Shown here one piece after another: positions 6,513 to 13,936 of a stretch of DNA of 13,936 nucleotides (position 1 is its first letter; the number at the start of each line of letters is the position of its first letter). Source of the DNA: Rhodothermales bacterium (GTDB taxonomy: Bacteria > Bacteroidota > Rhodothermia > Rhodothermales > UBA10348); contig JAURGV010000036.1 in NCBI GenBank assembly GCA_030833605.1, positions 1 through 13,936 on the forward strand. Reading direction: 5' to 3'. Below the pieces are notes generated by a model. That model did no database searches. It saw only the letters and a program-made list of their open reading frames with translations, and had not been told where the DNA came from. Made by a program: the position numbers and the translations under genes.

Positions 6513-7226
6513 TTATTCCTGGTTGCGGTCGATCACCCGGATCCGCAGGTTACGCAACCAGACTTCCCCGTGATCGCCTTGGAACGCGATATGGCCCGTC
6601 GATGTGGTGCCGTAGGTTGGGTAATTAACCCACTTCGAAGCAGCGACTGCCGCTTGATGCGACTCGCTGCCTTTTTCGTATTCAACCACTTTCACATCGT
6701 TCAGCCAATGCTCGACCCAGTTGCCATCAACCACAATGCGACCCTTATTCCACTCACCCGCTGGTTTGTTAACCGCTTCGGAGGGAGCTTGCACGTCGTA
6801 GTTTGAAGCCGCGCTGTTTTTGCCGATTACGCCATCATTAAACGCCGCATCGTCTAAGAGCTGGTACTCTGGGCCCGTCATCCATGGAGTCTCACCGGCA
6901 GACTCATCCACATGCCACATCACCCCACTATTTCCACCCTCAGCCACTTTCCATTCGAACTCGAACTCAAAGTTGGTGAAAGTCTCCCGCGTTACGATGT
7001 CCATGCCTGAACCAGGCGCGGAAGCAAACATCGCACCATCCTCGATGACCCATGCAGCAGGCATGGTCTCTTGTCGGTAGCCCCGGAATTGGTCCATGGA
7101 TGTGCCGTCAAATAAAACGGTCCATTCGTGACCCATATCCATTGCCTCGTGGTCCATTTCTGCATTATCGCCTGATTGACATCCTGCAAAAAACAGGAGT
7201 GCTAATCCAAAAAGTAAAGGTTTCAT
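6513..7226 (-). CDS. DUF1080 (3-keto-disaccharide hydrolase-type) lipoprotein
   Basis: A 237-residue secreted lipoprotein. The signal peptide is short and ends in FFAGC, so Cys16 is the predicted lipidated residue. Mature protein is one DUF1080 jelly-roll: LFDGTSMDQFRGY (38-50), GNSGVMWHV (98-106), GPEYQLLDD (118-126), GHIAFQGDHGEVWLRNLRIR (211-230). These are the strongest hallmarks of the family. Members have been reported to cleave 3-keto-glucosides, by hydrolysis or by a lyase route, so this protein probably acts on an oxidised glycoside in the periplasm or at the outer membrane. Last gene of the permease-isomerase-DUF1080 set, 40 bp after the isomerase-like gene, and closed by the terminator at 6450-6484. 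The exact substrate cannot be read from sequence, and some DUF1080 proteins may only bind sugar. Confidence 0.93.
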   Translation of the reverse strand: MKPLLFGLALLFFAGCQSGDNAEMDHEAMDMGHEWTVLFDGTSMDQFRGYRQETMPAAWVIEDGAMFASAPGSGMDIVTRETFTNFEFEFEWKVAEGGNSGVMWHVDESAGETPWMTGPEYQLLDDAAFNDGVIGKNSAASNYDVQAPSEAVNKPAGEWNKGRIVVDGNWVEHWLNDVKVVEYEKGSESHQAAVAASKWVNYPTYGTTSTGHIAFQGDHGEVWLRNLRIRVIDRNQE

Positions 7227-7266
7227 CTACTAAATCGTGTTTATAGTGGGTGGTGGGAAAGAAAAA

Positions 7267-8208
7267 CTAAGAATATTCGGGCGTCAGCGTTTCGAGACAG
7301 CGAAGCAAGAGGTCTTTCGTATAGGTGATGCCGTCCGCTTCTGAGACCTCCGCCCCTTCGTATTCGACACCAACAAATCCACGGTAGCCTGCATCCAAAA
7401 CGATGCGCATAATACGCATGTAGTCTTTGTCGCGTTCATTGCCGCCTTCATCAAAATTATGGCTTTTGGCGCTAACGGCTTTTGCAAATGGCATCAGTTC
7501 TTCAATACCGGTATAGATATCGTACCAGCCGCCCAATTCTTCTCCCATGTTGAAGTTGCCAAAATCAGGCAGCGTTCCACAGCGAGGATTATTTACCGTT
7601 CGCATCACTTCAGCGAGCCATTTACCGTTGGAGGAAATGCCTCCGTGGTTCTCCACAATGACATTGATTTCGGCGGCGGCCCCATATTCTGTTAACCGAC
7701 TAAGCCCATCGGCCGCGAGGTCGCGTTGGGTATTCCAATCACCTTCGCTCGACGCGTTCACGCGAATGGAGTGGCATCCCAATTCTTTGGCGATGTCTAC
7801 CCAGCGATAGTGGTTTTCAACGGCAGTTGTGCGCGCATCAGCGTCTGGATCTCCCAGTCGGCCTTCACCGTCGCACATAATCAACACACTGGTGATCCCT
7901 TCGCTATCACAAATGCCTTTCAACTCCTGGACGTAGCGGGGATCGCGTGATTCTTCTTTCATGAATGCATTCACGTATTCGACCGCTGTTATTCCAAAGG
8001 CATCACGTGCGATGACCGGGAATTCCAGGTTTGTTAACTCCTTGGCGAACAATGCTTTATGGAGAGACCATTGGGCCAGAGATATTTTGAAAAGGGGAGG
8101 AGGTGGAATGACCAATCCTTCTTCACCGGGGGCACACGCCATAGGAAACAGCGTTGCGCCGGCAACCCCAAGGGCAGATCGTTTCATAAAATCGCGACGG
8201 TCAATCAT
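7267..8208 (-). CDS. Sugar phosphate isomerase/epimerase-like TIM-barrel protein with Tat signal
   Basis: A 313-residue protein of the AP-endonuclease-2-like TIM-barrel superfamily. The N-terminus RRDFMKRSALGVAG (4-17) is a twin-arginine signal, and the following FPMAC (Cys25) may be a lipobox, so the protein is exported folded, consistent with a bound metal. Expected metal ligands are Glu186 (VIVENHGG), Asp215 (TLPDFGNF), His250 (AKSHNF) and Glu282 (GVEYEG). Relatives in DUF1080-containing loci have been linked to 3-keto-sugar metabolism, for example as 3-keto-2-hydroxyglucal hydratases; exact activity here is inference. The gene overlaps the permease stop by ATGA (8205-8208), strong evidence for translational coupling. 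A Tat signal on this fold means chemistry outside the cytoplasm, and makes a true sugar-phosphate substrate unlikely. Confidence 0.9.
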   Translation of the reverse strand: MIDRRDFMKRSALGVAGATLFPMACAPGEEGLVIPPPPLFKISLAQWSLHKALFAKELTNLEFPVIARDAFGITAVEYVNAFMKEESRDPRYVQELKGICDSEGITSVLIMCDGEGRLGDPDADARTTAVENHYRWVDIAKELGCHSIRVNASSEGDWNTQRDLAADGLSRLTEYGAAAEINVIVENHGGISSNGKWLAEVMRTVNNPRCGTLPDFGNFNMGEELGGWYDIYTGIEELMPFAKAVSAKSHNFDEGGNERDKDYMRIMRIVLDAGYRGFVGVEYEGAEVSEADGITYTKDLLLRCLETLTPEYS

Positions 8209-9425
8209 ATTTTTACCTCAGAAGCGTCAACCTTGTCTTTAAAGGTGAACGTGAAAAATAGCATAATGGCGCCCGCAAAAATGGCAGGGACCCACCAAAA
8301 CGATTGCCAGGCGGAGGCGCTGAGCACATCGGCACCGGCTTTATAAAAGTTGTTTAACCAGCCAGATACTTGCGCTCCAATAAGCATCCCAAGGCCCAGC
8401 GTGATCAAAACCAGCAGCCCTTGGGCTTGGCCCCGAATTTCAGGTGTAGACTTTTTGTCGACATAAATCTGGCCGGTAACGAAAAAGAAGTCATAACAGA
8501 TGCCATGAAGGATAATTCCACCCATGATCATCCAAACCACTCCGGAAGGGGCAGCCAAGGCAAAAAGGGCATACCGCAACACCCAAGCACCCATGCCTAC
8601 AACCAACATCCATTTAACACCAAGGCGCCGGAAGAAAAACGGCATCGCTACCATAAATAGCACTTCAGACATCTGGCCGAACGACATTTTGAAGGCCACG
8701 TTGGCTAAGGCCACATCGTTAGCGAAGATGGGGGCAAAATTGTAGTACGCTGCCAGCGGAATGCAGATCAAGAAGGAGGACAGAATGAATACAAAAAAGG
8801 AAGGGCTGCTTAATTTCTTGAGTGCGTCTAGGCCCAAAATTTCCCTAGCCGTAATGGAGCCTTTGTTCGCAGCAGGCGGTGGCGTGTTGGGGAGGCTGAA
8901 GCTAAACACTCCCATCAAAATGGACGCCCCTCCAGCCACATAGAAAGGAATGGCAGTGGTCTCTGCATGCAGTCCAAGGCTGACCAATACACCTGCAGCA
9001 ATCCAGCCAAGCGTTCCAAAAACCCGAATTAAAGGGAACTGCTTTTCTTGATCGGTAATGTTATGAAAAGCTAACGTGTTGGTTAAGCCGATGGTTGGCA
9101 TGTAACACAACATATGGATGGCCAGCAGCACCACAAATGTGACAGGCGAACTCGAATAGAACGGAGCGGCCAAAATTGCGACTCCGCCCAGCAGGTGCAT
9201 AACGCCTAACACCTTTTCGACGTCGAAGTATCTGTCCGCGATCATTCCCAAAAAGAAAGGGGAGATGACGGCTGCCAACGGACCAACCGTATAAGCCCAG
9301 TGCGAAATATGACTCATCCCGTTTTCGCCCATGAAAATGCCAACGGTGACGTACCAGGCCCCCCAGACAAAAAACTGGAGAAACATCATGACCGACAAGC
9401 GGGCACTTAAAGACGATGGATTCAT
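8205..9425 (-). CDS. MFS permease of the nucleoside:H+ symporter (NHS)-like family
   Basis: A 406-residue inner-membrane transporter with about twelve hydrophobic segments. The first segment contains LQFFVWGAWYVTVG (16-29), typical of NupG/XapB-like permeases, and the TM2-3 loop has the MFS signature GMIADRYFDVEKVLG (60-74). Proteins of this type occur widely in Bacteroidota beside DUF1080 and isomerase-like genes, where a sugar or keto-sugar substrate is more likely than a nucleoside. It is probably the uptake step that follows extracytoplasmic processing by the two downstream gene products. The start is 71 bp after the DUF5916 stop, and a small imperfect hairpin (TTCGC...GCGAA at 9463-9477) lies between. 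The stop codon is inside the overlapping ATGA of the next gene. The transport direction and substrate are inferred from context. Confidence 0.9.
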   Translation of the reverse strand: MNPSSLSARLSVMMFLQFFVWGAWYVTVGIFMGENGMSHISHWAYTVGPLAAVISPFFLGMIADRYFDVEKVLGVMHLLGGVAILAAPFYSSSPVTFVVLLAIHMLCYMPTIGLTNTLAFHNITDQEKQFPLIRVFGTLGWIAAGVLVSLGLHAETTAIPFYVAGGASILMGVFSFSLPNTPPPAANKGSITAREILGLDALKKLSSPSFFVFILSSFLICIPLAAYYNFAPIFANDVALANVAFKMSFGQMSEVLFMVAMPFFFRRLGVKWMLVVGMGAWVLRYALFALAAPSGVVWMIMGGIILHGICYDFFFVTGQIYVDKKSTPEIRGQAQGLLVLITLGLGMLIGAQVSGWLNNFYKAGADVLSASAWQSFWWVPAIFAGAIMLFFTFTFKDKVDASEVKI

Positions 9426-9496
9426 AAAGCAATTGGGATGAGTTACAAACTGACCTATTTACTTCGCCCAAAGCGAAATCTCAAGAAAGATCTCGA

Positions 9497-11725
9497 TTAT
9501 TTTAAAAACGTATAGCTGTATTTGAGCAGAATGGTTCTTCCACCAAGCCGAGGAGGAATCGGATTTTTAGCAAATCGATCGGTGTGAAGGCCTTCGTTGA
9601 ACACCAAAAAGAAATCGTTCCCTTCCCTAGGGTTATAGCGGAACCGGAAATTGCCCAGAGCAAAATCAGCATCCGAGCTGTATTGAACAAAGCTAGAAAG
9701 CGAAAACACGCGATTGAACGTTAACCCCAACTTGACGCGGACGGTGTGGGCATTAAACGTTTGTTGGCGGCTTTTGAAGTCAATATGGTCGAATTGATAC
9801 GTACCGCCCACTTCTACCACTTTGGAGACGTTCCATTTTGGCGTTGTGTTGAGGGTGAAACGGTCTCCGTCGAAAAATTTCCCCAGTATTAAGGAATTTA
9901 CCGCCGTCGCGGCTTTGGTTTCCCAAGTCGTGGTCTTTAGCTCTACCTCAGAATAGGTGTAGTCGCCGAGTGGGATGTCGATATCGTCGGACAATTCAAA
10001 GGCTTCCGTAAGGTTTTCAACCCAGCGGGTGGCTCGTAACTCGGTGGTAAAATTGGCCCACGACTGGATGGTCCATTTTGCCGTTGTCTCCAACGTTTGC
10101 GTCGAACGGTCTCCGTTATTCACAAACAGGTCAGCGTATAAAAGCCCCTCAACACGTTTAAGCCGTTCGCCCTCTATGCCGAGTCGACCCCAAGCACCAT
10201 CGACTTTGACTTCTGAGTAGTCCTCACGAATCTCAAATCCCATATCAGGCCGGTAGTCCTTTCCAGCACGATTAAGCTCTAACGAGTAGCGGAATCCTTC
10301 GGTCGATTCACGTCGCAAATGAGCTCTAAAGCGAGTCGCTTCTATGCCATTGTCTACTTCCTCGTCAAACGTATGCACGGCAGCCAATGAGAGGTAGTCT
10401 TGTCCTTTGAATTTGAAAATACCATCGAGACCAAGCCCAACGTTGGATCCTCCATCCTCATCGATGCGGGACGTAATAATACCCCCAGCAAAAGAATTGG
10501 CATTGAGGACCTGGCGACGCAGCCTCAGCACACCGAAATTTTCCGAAGGCAATCCATTCTCACGACCGGACTGCATATTCAAAGCTCCCACGTCCCATCT
10601 TCCAATACGTCCCACCACTTTCGCGCCACCCAATAGCGGCACCATGGTATCGTCGTTGATACCGATTTGCCGGGTGTAAAAGAGCCGATTGACCAGACCA
10701 AAATTGAGTTCAAAAGTGCTGGCCCGCTCTTGAAAGAACAGACGCTGTTCGGGGAAAAAGAGAGAGAATCGAGTCAGATTTACCTGCTGATCGTCGGCCT
10801 CGACCTGTGCAAAATCGGTGTTGGCCGTAAGATCGAGGGTGAGATTGCTGGTTAGTCCGACCTTGACGTCCAATCCAAGTTCGCGGGTAGGCCCCGATTC
10901 TTTCTCATACGCCGTTTCAGCGTCGTTTAGGTCGTTCGAAATGCTCGACCCCGCCAACACATAAGGCGTGATATAGGTTGCTTTCGTCGATTTGATGTCC
11001 TGAAAAACTACCTCTTGTGCCTGAGAAGGCTTAAAAAAGCTGAAGAAACCCCAATTTCGGCGCCGCTCTGGGTAAACTTGGAGTTCATTCGAACGCGATA
11101 TGTAACGGTACATGGTAAGCCCCATTGTGGTCTCGTCACCTACCGGATTAAATCGCAAACTGGACAAGGGAATACGAACTTCGGCATCCCAGCCATGGCT
11201 ACCAATCGATGTTTCCGCATCCCAAAAAGCGTTCCAGGGGATATTAATCGGGTTTTCACCCTGCGCATCGTTGGAAACGGCGACGTCAATACGAACCCCA
11301 GCAGCAGAAACAATGAACATGAGATTGTTCTCTGCGTCATTGAACGTATCCAACATGACGGCTACTTGGTCGTAGTTAGCGTCCCACGCGTCGCGCTTAA
11401 ACGTGGTTCGGGTTATTTCGCTGGGAGACGTGTCGTAGCAGCGGCAGGAGAAATAGATGTAGGAATCGTCATACCCTATCCGAAACTCCGTTTTTTGCGT
11501 AGGAGTGGCATCGTATGAGGGGTCATATATGTGCCACGGAACGGGAGTGATCGCATCCCAAGCGGCTTCCGAAGCATCCCCGTCAATCGTTATTACGCCT
11601 GTAACCCGTTGAATACCAACGGGTTGATCGCTGCGGTATTGGTGATCCCCAAAGGATGCGTTTTGAGCCAGCACCCATTGACTTGAGAAGGCAACAAAAC
11701 AAAAAAGCGACCAGAATAACTTCAT
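9497..11725 (-). CDS. DUF5916 outer-membrane protein with CBM9-like N-terminal domain
   Basis: A 742-residue protein with a signal peptide ending near VLA-Q (residue 20-21). Residues about 40-240 form a family-9 carbohydrate-binding-like beta-sandwich (ITIDGDASEAAWDAI at 46-60, RIGYDDSYIYFS about 82-93, GWDAEVRIPLSSLRF further on). The rest is a long run of alternating amphipathic strands ending LLKYSYTFLK, as for an outer-membrane beta-barrel. This two-part layout is the DUF5916 signature. The function is not established; surface binding of a glycan or a barrel-linked role is the most likely reading. It is upstream of the permease-isomerase-DUF1080 genes on the same strand, with a 71-bp gap, so it may be the outer-membrane part of the same uptake system. 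A hairpin sits immediately before its start (11737-11762). SusC/SusD-type genes are absent nearby. Confidence 0.9.
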   Translation of the reverse strand: MKLFWSLFCFVAFSSQWVLAQNASFGDHQYRSDQPVGIQRVTGVITIDGDASEAAWDAITPVPWHIYDPSYDATPTQKTEFRIGYDDSYIYFSCRCYDTSPSEITRTTFKRDAWDANYDQVAVMLDTFNDAENNLMFIVSAAGVRIDVAVSNDAQGENPINIPWNAFWDAETSIGSHGWDAEVRIPLSSLRFNPVGDETTMGLTMYRYISRSNELQVYPERRRNWGFFSFFKPSQAQEVVFQDIKSTKATYITPYVLAGSSISNDLNDAETAYEKESGPTRELGLDVKVGLTSNLTLDLTANTDFAQVEADDQQVNLTRFSLFFPEQRLFFQERASTFELNFGLVNRLFYTRQIGINDDTMVPLLGGAKVVGRIGRWDVGALNMQSGRENGLPSENFGVLRLRRQVLNANSFAGGIITSRIDEDGGSNVGLGLDGIFKFKGQDYLSLAAVHTFDEEVDNGIEATRFRAHLRRESTEGFRYSLELNRAGKDYRPDMGFEIREDYSEVKVDGAWGRLGIEGERLKRVEGLLYADLFVNNGDRSTQTLETTAKWTIQSWANFTTELRATRWVENLTEAFELSDDIDIPLGDYTYSEVELKTTTWETKAATAVNSLILGKFFDGDRFTLNTTPKWNVSKVVEVGGTYQFDHIDFKSRQQTFNAHTVRVKLGLTFNRVFSLSSFVQYSSDADFALGNFRFRYNPREGNDFFLVFNEGLHTDRFAKNPIPPRLGGRTILLKYSYTFLK

Positions 11726-11736
11726 TTTACTCGGTT

Positions 11737-11762
11737 TTAGGTCCCAGAAGGAGGGGACCTAA
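11737..11762 (-). promoter_or_regulatory. Hairpin in the leader of the DUF5916 gene (9-bp stem)
   Basis: TTAGGTCCC (11737-11745) pairs perfectly with GGGACCTAA (11754-11762) around an 8-nt loop. On the minus strand the stem ends 11 nt before the ATG at 11725, overlapping where a ribosome would bind. No T-run follows it in the minus direction, so it is not a standard terminator for the upstream RidA gene. In the plus direction TTTTT follows (11763-11767), so it could stop antisense transcription. Confidence 0.6.
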
Positions 11763-11810
11763 TTTTTGACAGATAGCGCAGGAAAGTAAAGAGGTAAAGA
11801 ACTGCTCCCA

Positions 11811-12299
11811 CTACGGCATTACAGCAATACACTCCAATTCAAAATGTGCCCCTAGTGCGAGACCATCCGCTCCGAAAGCCGATCGGGCTGGCTTGTCACC
11901 TGGGAAATATTGGACGTAAATCTCATTGAACTCTCCCCAACGGCTCATGTCGTCGATCATCACGAGGCATTTGACCACGCGATCCATGGACGATCCAAAT
12001 TCTTCTACGGTGTTCTTCACGTTGTTCATCATTTGGTGAGCCTGCGCTTCAAACCCGCCCTCTGGGAATTCGCGTGTCCCCGGAATTACGCCAATCTGCC
12101 CGGAGAGAAACAACAGGTTTCCAACCTGAACGGCGTTAGAAAACGGAGCGCCGGGTAACGAATTGGCACCATTCAAGAACGTGATCTCAGTGCTAGAGGC
12201 GTGCTCTTGTCCGTCCATTTTTTCGGAATGTTCGGACGATTCAGTACAGCCCATAATTAGACAAAGGCCTACGATCAAAAGGGTAGCTTTCATGGACAA
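11811..12299 (-). CDS. RidA (YjgF/YER057c/UK114) family lipoprotein
   Basis: A 162-residue protein. The N-terminus has a hydrophobic segment and lipobox LIMGC (Cys18), so the protein should be exported and lipidated. Met3 (MKATLL) is an equally good start. After a polar linker (about 19-38), the RidA fold runs to the C-terminus. VGNLLFLSGQIG (59-70) is the characteristic strand. The enamine/imine-binding Arg is kept as Arg139 (KPARSAF), and Glu154 (FELECIAVM) lies 15 residues later, matching the spacing of Arg105 and Glu120 in E. coli RidA. Classical RidA deaminates reactive 2-aminoacrylate in the cytoplasm, but an exported copy must see different molecules. It lies 49 bp downstream of the secreted M20 amidohydrolase, same strand, suggesting a shared job in amino-acid or amide catabolism outside the cytoplasm. 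Family sure, function inferred. Confidence 0.92.
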   Translation of the reverse strand: MSMKATLLIVGLCLIMGCTESSEHSEKMDGQEHASSTEITFLNGANSLPGAPFSNAVQVGNLLFLSGQIGVIPGTREFPEGGFEAQAHQMMNNVKNTVEEFGSSMDRVVKCLVMIDDMSRWGEFNEIYVQYFPGDKPARSAFGADGLALGAHFELECIAVMP

Positions 12300-12344
12300 T
12301 CTGGTTTTGGTTGGAAGCGTTTGGAAGGAAAGATGGCCGAAAAG

Positions 12345-12363
12345 GCGACTATTGACGAGTCGC
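12345..12363 (-). terminator. Weak candidate terminator at the M20 gene stop codon
   Basis: GCGACT (12345-12350) pairs with AGTCGC (12358-12363) around a 7-nt loop. On the minus strand it is followed by CTTTTC. It includes the M20 stop codon, so it could reduce read-through into the RidA gene. The short stem and weak T-run keep this tentative. Confidence 0.3.
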
Positions 12364-13641
12364 TTTCTCCATGTAGTCTAGGGTAAGGTTCATTAGCGTT
12401 CGGACGCCAAGCTTCATCCCTGACTCATCGACATAAAAATCAGGTGTGTGATGCGATACGCTAACTTCTTTAGGGATATTGAGGGGTTTGCCGCCGACAA
12501 ACAGAAACAACCCAGGGACTTCGTTGGCAAAAAAGGAGAAATCCTCGGCACCCGTAATTGCATCAATCATAATTACATTATCTTTCCCGGCCGTTCTTTC
12601 TAACGTTTCTAGCATCGAGCTTGTCAAGTCTGGGTCGTTAAAGGTAACAGGGTAATGCGCACTGTACGGCAATTGAATTTCGGCGGTGGCACCGTTGGAG
12701 GCTGCCGTATTGGATACTATGGTTCGGAAACGGGAATGAAGTTTATCGCGCATTTCGGGGTCAAACGTTCGGATGGTGCCCAGCATTTCCAGTTCTTCCG
12801 GAATAATATTGGACCGCACGCCGCCATGAATAGAACCAACCGTGACTACCGCTGCGGCTTTGGTCAATTGAAGACTGCGGCTGACAATGGTTTGAAGATT
12901 GTTCACTATTTGCGCGGCCGTTACAATGGGATCTATGCCAAGCCAAGGCGCCGAGCCGTGAGCTTGTTTCCCTTTTAGCACAATTCTGAAATCATCAACG
13001 GCGGCCATCATCCCTTTAGGGCGGTATTCAAGTTGGCCTACGTACGTTCCGGCAGCAATGTGAAGCCCAAAAATGACGTCCACCCCTTCCATTACCCCTT
13101 CTTTAACCATCAATTCGGCGCCACCTTCTTCTCCGGGAGGAGGGCCTTCTTCAGCGGGTTGAAAAATGAACTTCACGGTGCCTCGGAGGTCAGCTTGCAT
13201 TCCCGCAAGCGCCTCAGCCACACCCATAAGCATGGCCACATGGGTATCGTGACCACATGCATGCATCACCGGGACCTCTTCGTCTCGATACAAGCTCGTG
13301 GCTACGGATTTAAAGGGCAGGTCGACTCGTTCTTTAACCGGTAGGGCGTCCATATCGGCTCTCAATGCGACCGTCGGACCTGGATGACCACCCTTTAGGA
13401 TGCCAATCACGCCGGTGTGTGCCACTTCGGTCGTCACGTCAATCCCAAGATTCCGAAGATGATCGGCCACAATTCCCGCCGTCCGAAATTCTCTATTGGA
13501 CAATTCTGGATGCTCATGGAAATCACGGCGCCATTCAATGACCTTGGGTTCAAGCACATCGGCGATCTGATCGACCAAGTTTTGTGCGATTAGAGGCGAA
13601 GCAAAGGTCAGTAAAGCGAATGTAAATAGGAGAAAACGCAT
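12349..13641 (-). CDS. Secreted M20-family amidohydrolase (HipO/IAA-amino acid hydrolase-like)
   Basis: A 430-residue metal-dependent hydrolase of N-acyl or N-aryl amino acids, a reaction giving an acid and a free amino acid. A clear signal peptide ends near SPLIA-Q (residue 19-20), so it works outside the cytoplasm. Family motifs are all present: RRDFHEHPELS (38-48), RADMDALP (94-101), the metal-site MHACGHDTHVAML (126-138; Cys129, His131), catalytic PAEEG (162-166), His194 (GLHIAAG), GAEDFSFF (364-371) and His397-His398 near the C-terminus. The lid/dimerisation domain lies roughly between 210 and 320. The cysteine replacing an aspartate at the metal site is normal for this D-subfamily (hippurate hydrolase-like). 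It precedes the RidA lipoprotein by 49 bp and follows the TPR gene by 65 bp. The family is certain; substrate identity is unknown, with N-acyl amino acids or peptides most likely. Confidence 0.94.
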   Translation of the reverse strand: MRFLLFTFALLTFASPLIAQNLVDQIADVLEPKVIEWRRDFHEHPELSNREFRTAGIVADHLRNLGIDVTTEVAHTGVIGILKGGHPGPTVALRADMDALPVKERVDLPFKSVATSLYRDEEVPVMHACGHDTHVAMLMGVAEALAGMQADLRGTVKFIFQPAEEGPPPGEEGGAELMVKEGVMEGVDVIFGLHIAAGTYVGQLEYRPKGMMAAVDDFRIVLKGKQAHGSAPWLGIDPIVTAAQIVNNLQTIVSRSLQLTKAAAVVTVGSIHGGVRSNIIPEELEMLGTIRTFDPEMRDKLHSRFRTIVSNTAASNGATAEIQLPYSAHYPVTFNDPDLTSSMLETLERTAGKDNVIMIDAITGAEDFSFFANEVPGLFLFVGGKPLNIPKEVSVSHHTPDFYVDESGMKLGVRTLMNLTLDYMEKATRQ

Positions 13642-13706
13642 AGCGGTCGGCTGTTTTAGAGGAGCCTAAAGAAACCGTTCATTCCCCTGCGATGCAATAG
13701 GAGGGC

Positions 13707-13936
13707 TTATATACCTTTTAATTCTTTCAATTTGGCTGCCGTTTCTCTATTGCGCGGATCTAAGGCTGCAGATTTTTCTAAGGCTTCAATCGCTTTCACC
13801 AGGTCACCCAACGCTTCATGCTGCTCGGCGATTCCGAACCAAATGGAAGGGGATTCCGGGAATCGTTCTAAGTTCATTTGATATATAATGAGCGCATCGT
13901 GGTGATTTCCTTCATCGGAGAGCCGCTCGGCAACCG
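13707..13936 (-). CDS. TPR-containing protein, C-terminal 75 residues, cut by window edge
   Basis: Read on the minus strand from the right window edge to TAA at 13707-13709. The visible segment has tetratricopeptide-type helix pairs: GNHHDALIIYQMNLERFPESPSIWFGIAEQ, followed by ALGDLVKAIEALEKSAALDP and a final helix ending KELKGI. The A-x-x-x-Y/F-P spacing and the LDP motif are typical of TPR repeats. Many Bacteroidota proteins end in such repeats after an enzyme domain such as a serine hydrolase or alpha/beta hydrolase. The N-terminal part lies outside this window, so I cannot say which kind this is. It lies 65 bp upstream of the M20 amidohydrolase on the same strand. Confidence 0.85.
   Translation of the reverse strand, partial: VAERLSDEGNHHDALIIYQMNLERFPESPSIWFGIAEQHEALGDLVKAIEALEKSAALDPRNRETAAKLKELKGI

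Noticed and set aside
11763..11767. T-run after the 11737-11762 hairpin as an intrinsic terminator
   Set aside because: The T-run follows the stem only on the plus strand, where there is no gene to terminate; the minus-strand RidA transcript would not meet a T-run.
1..13936. Mobile elements, CRISPR arrays, tRNA or rRNA genes
   Set aside because: No transposase or integrase motif, no regularly spaced repeats with unique spacers, and no recognisable tRNA or rRNA sequence were seen on reading both strands.

Overview
This window is a compact stretch of bacterial chromosome, about half G+C by eye. It is dominated by minus-strand genes: nine of the eleven genes read right to left. The gene content suggests an aerobic, heterotrophic member of the Bacteroidota/Rhodothermota group: a DUF5916 outer-membrane protein, DUF1080 lipoprotein, Tat-exported sugar phosphate isomerase-like protein, NHS-type MFS permease, BNR-repeat lipoprotein and many lipobox signal peptides. 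The general lack of Shine-Dalgarno sequences before start codons fits this. The phylum is an inference from family content; no rRNA or other marker is present.

Left part (1-2900). An adenosylcobalamin-dependent ribonucleotide reductase (nrdJ) is cut by the left edge. A 630-bp gene-free region follows. It carries one perfect and two near-perfect DnaA boxes, a short repeat family (AATAACGG / CCGTTATT) in both orientations, and several hairpins. It resembles a replication origin or a DnaA-controlled regulatory region. To its right are a small plus-strand gene of unknown function, with a segment resembling half of a double-stranded-RNA-binding domain, and a convergent 54-residue PMP3/YqaE-type membrane protein.

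Middle part (2978-6484). A tRNA CCA-adding enzyme / poly(A) polymerase-type nucleotidyltransferase lies 17 bp downstream of a BNR/Asp-box lipoprotein, and the two are probably co-transcribed. Divergent from them is a membrane-anchored DUF411 protein (probable copper-related, thioredoxin-like). It ends at a very strong bidirectional hairpin terminator with a perfect 16-bp stem.

Right part (6513-13936). Seven same-strand genes follow, transcribed right to left: a TPR protein (cut by the right edge), a secreted M20 amidohydrolase, a RidA-family lipoprotein, a DUF5916 outer-membrane protein, an NHS-type MFS permease, a Tat-exported sugar phosphate isomerase/epimerase-like protein (ATGA overlap with the permease) and a DUF1080 lipoprotein. 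The last three form a clear catabolic module, probably for 3-keto-glycosides or a related modified sugar: cleavage in the periplasm, isomerase-like processing and permease uptake. Exported RidA beside an exported M20 hydrolase is unusual. No mobile element, CRISPR array, tRNA or rRNA was recognised.
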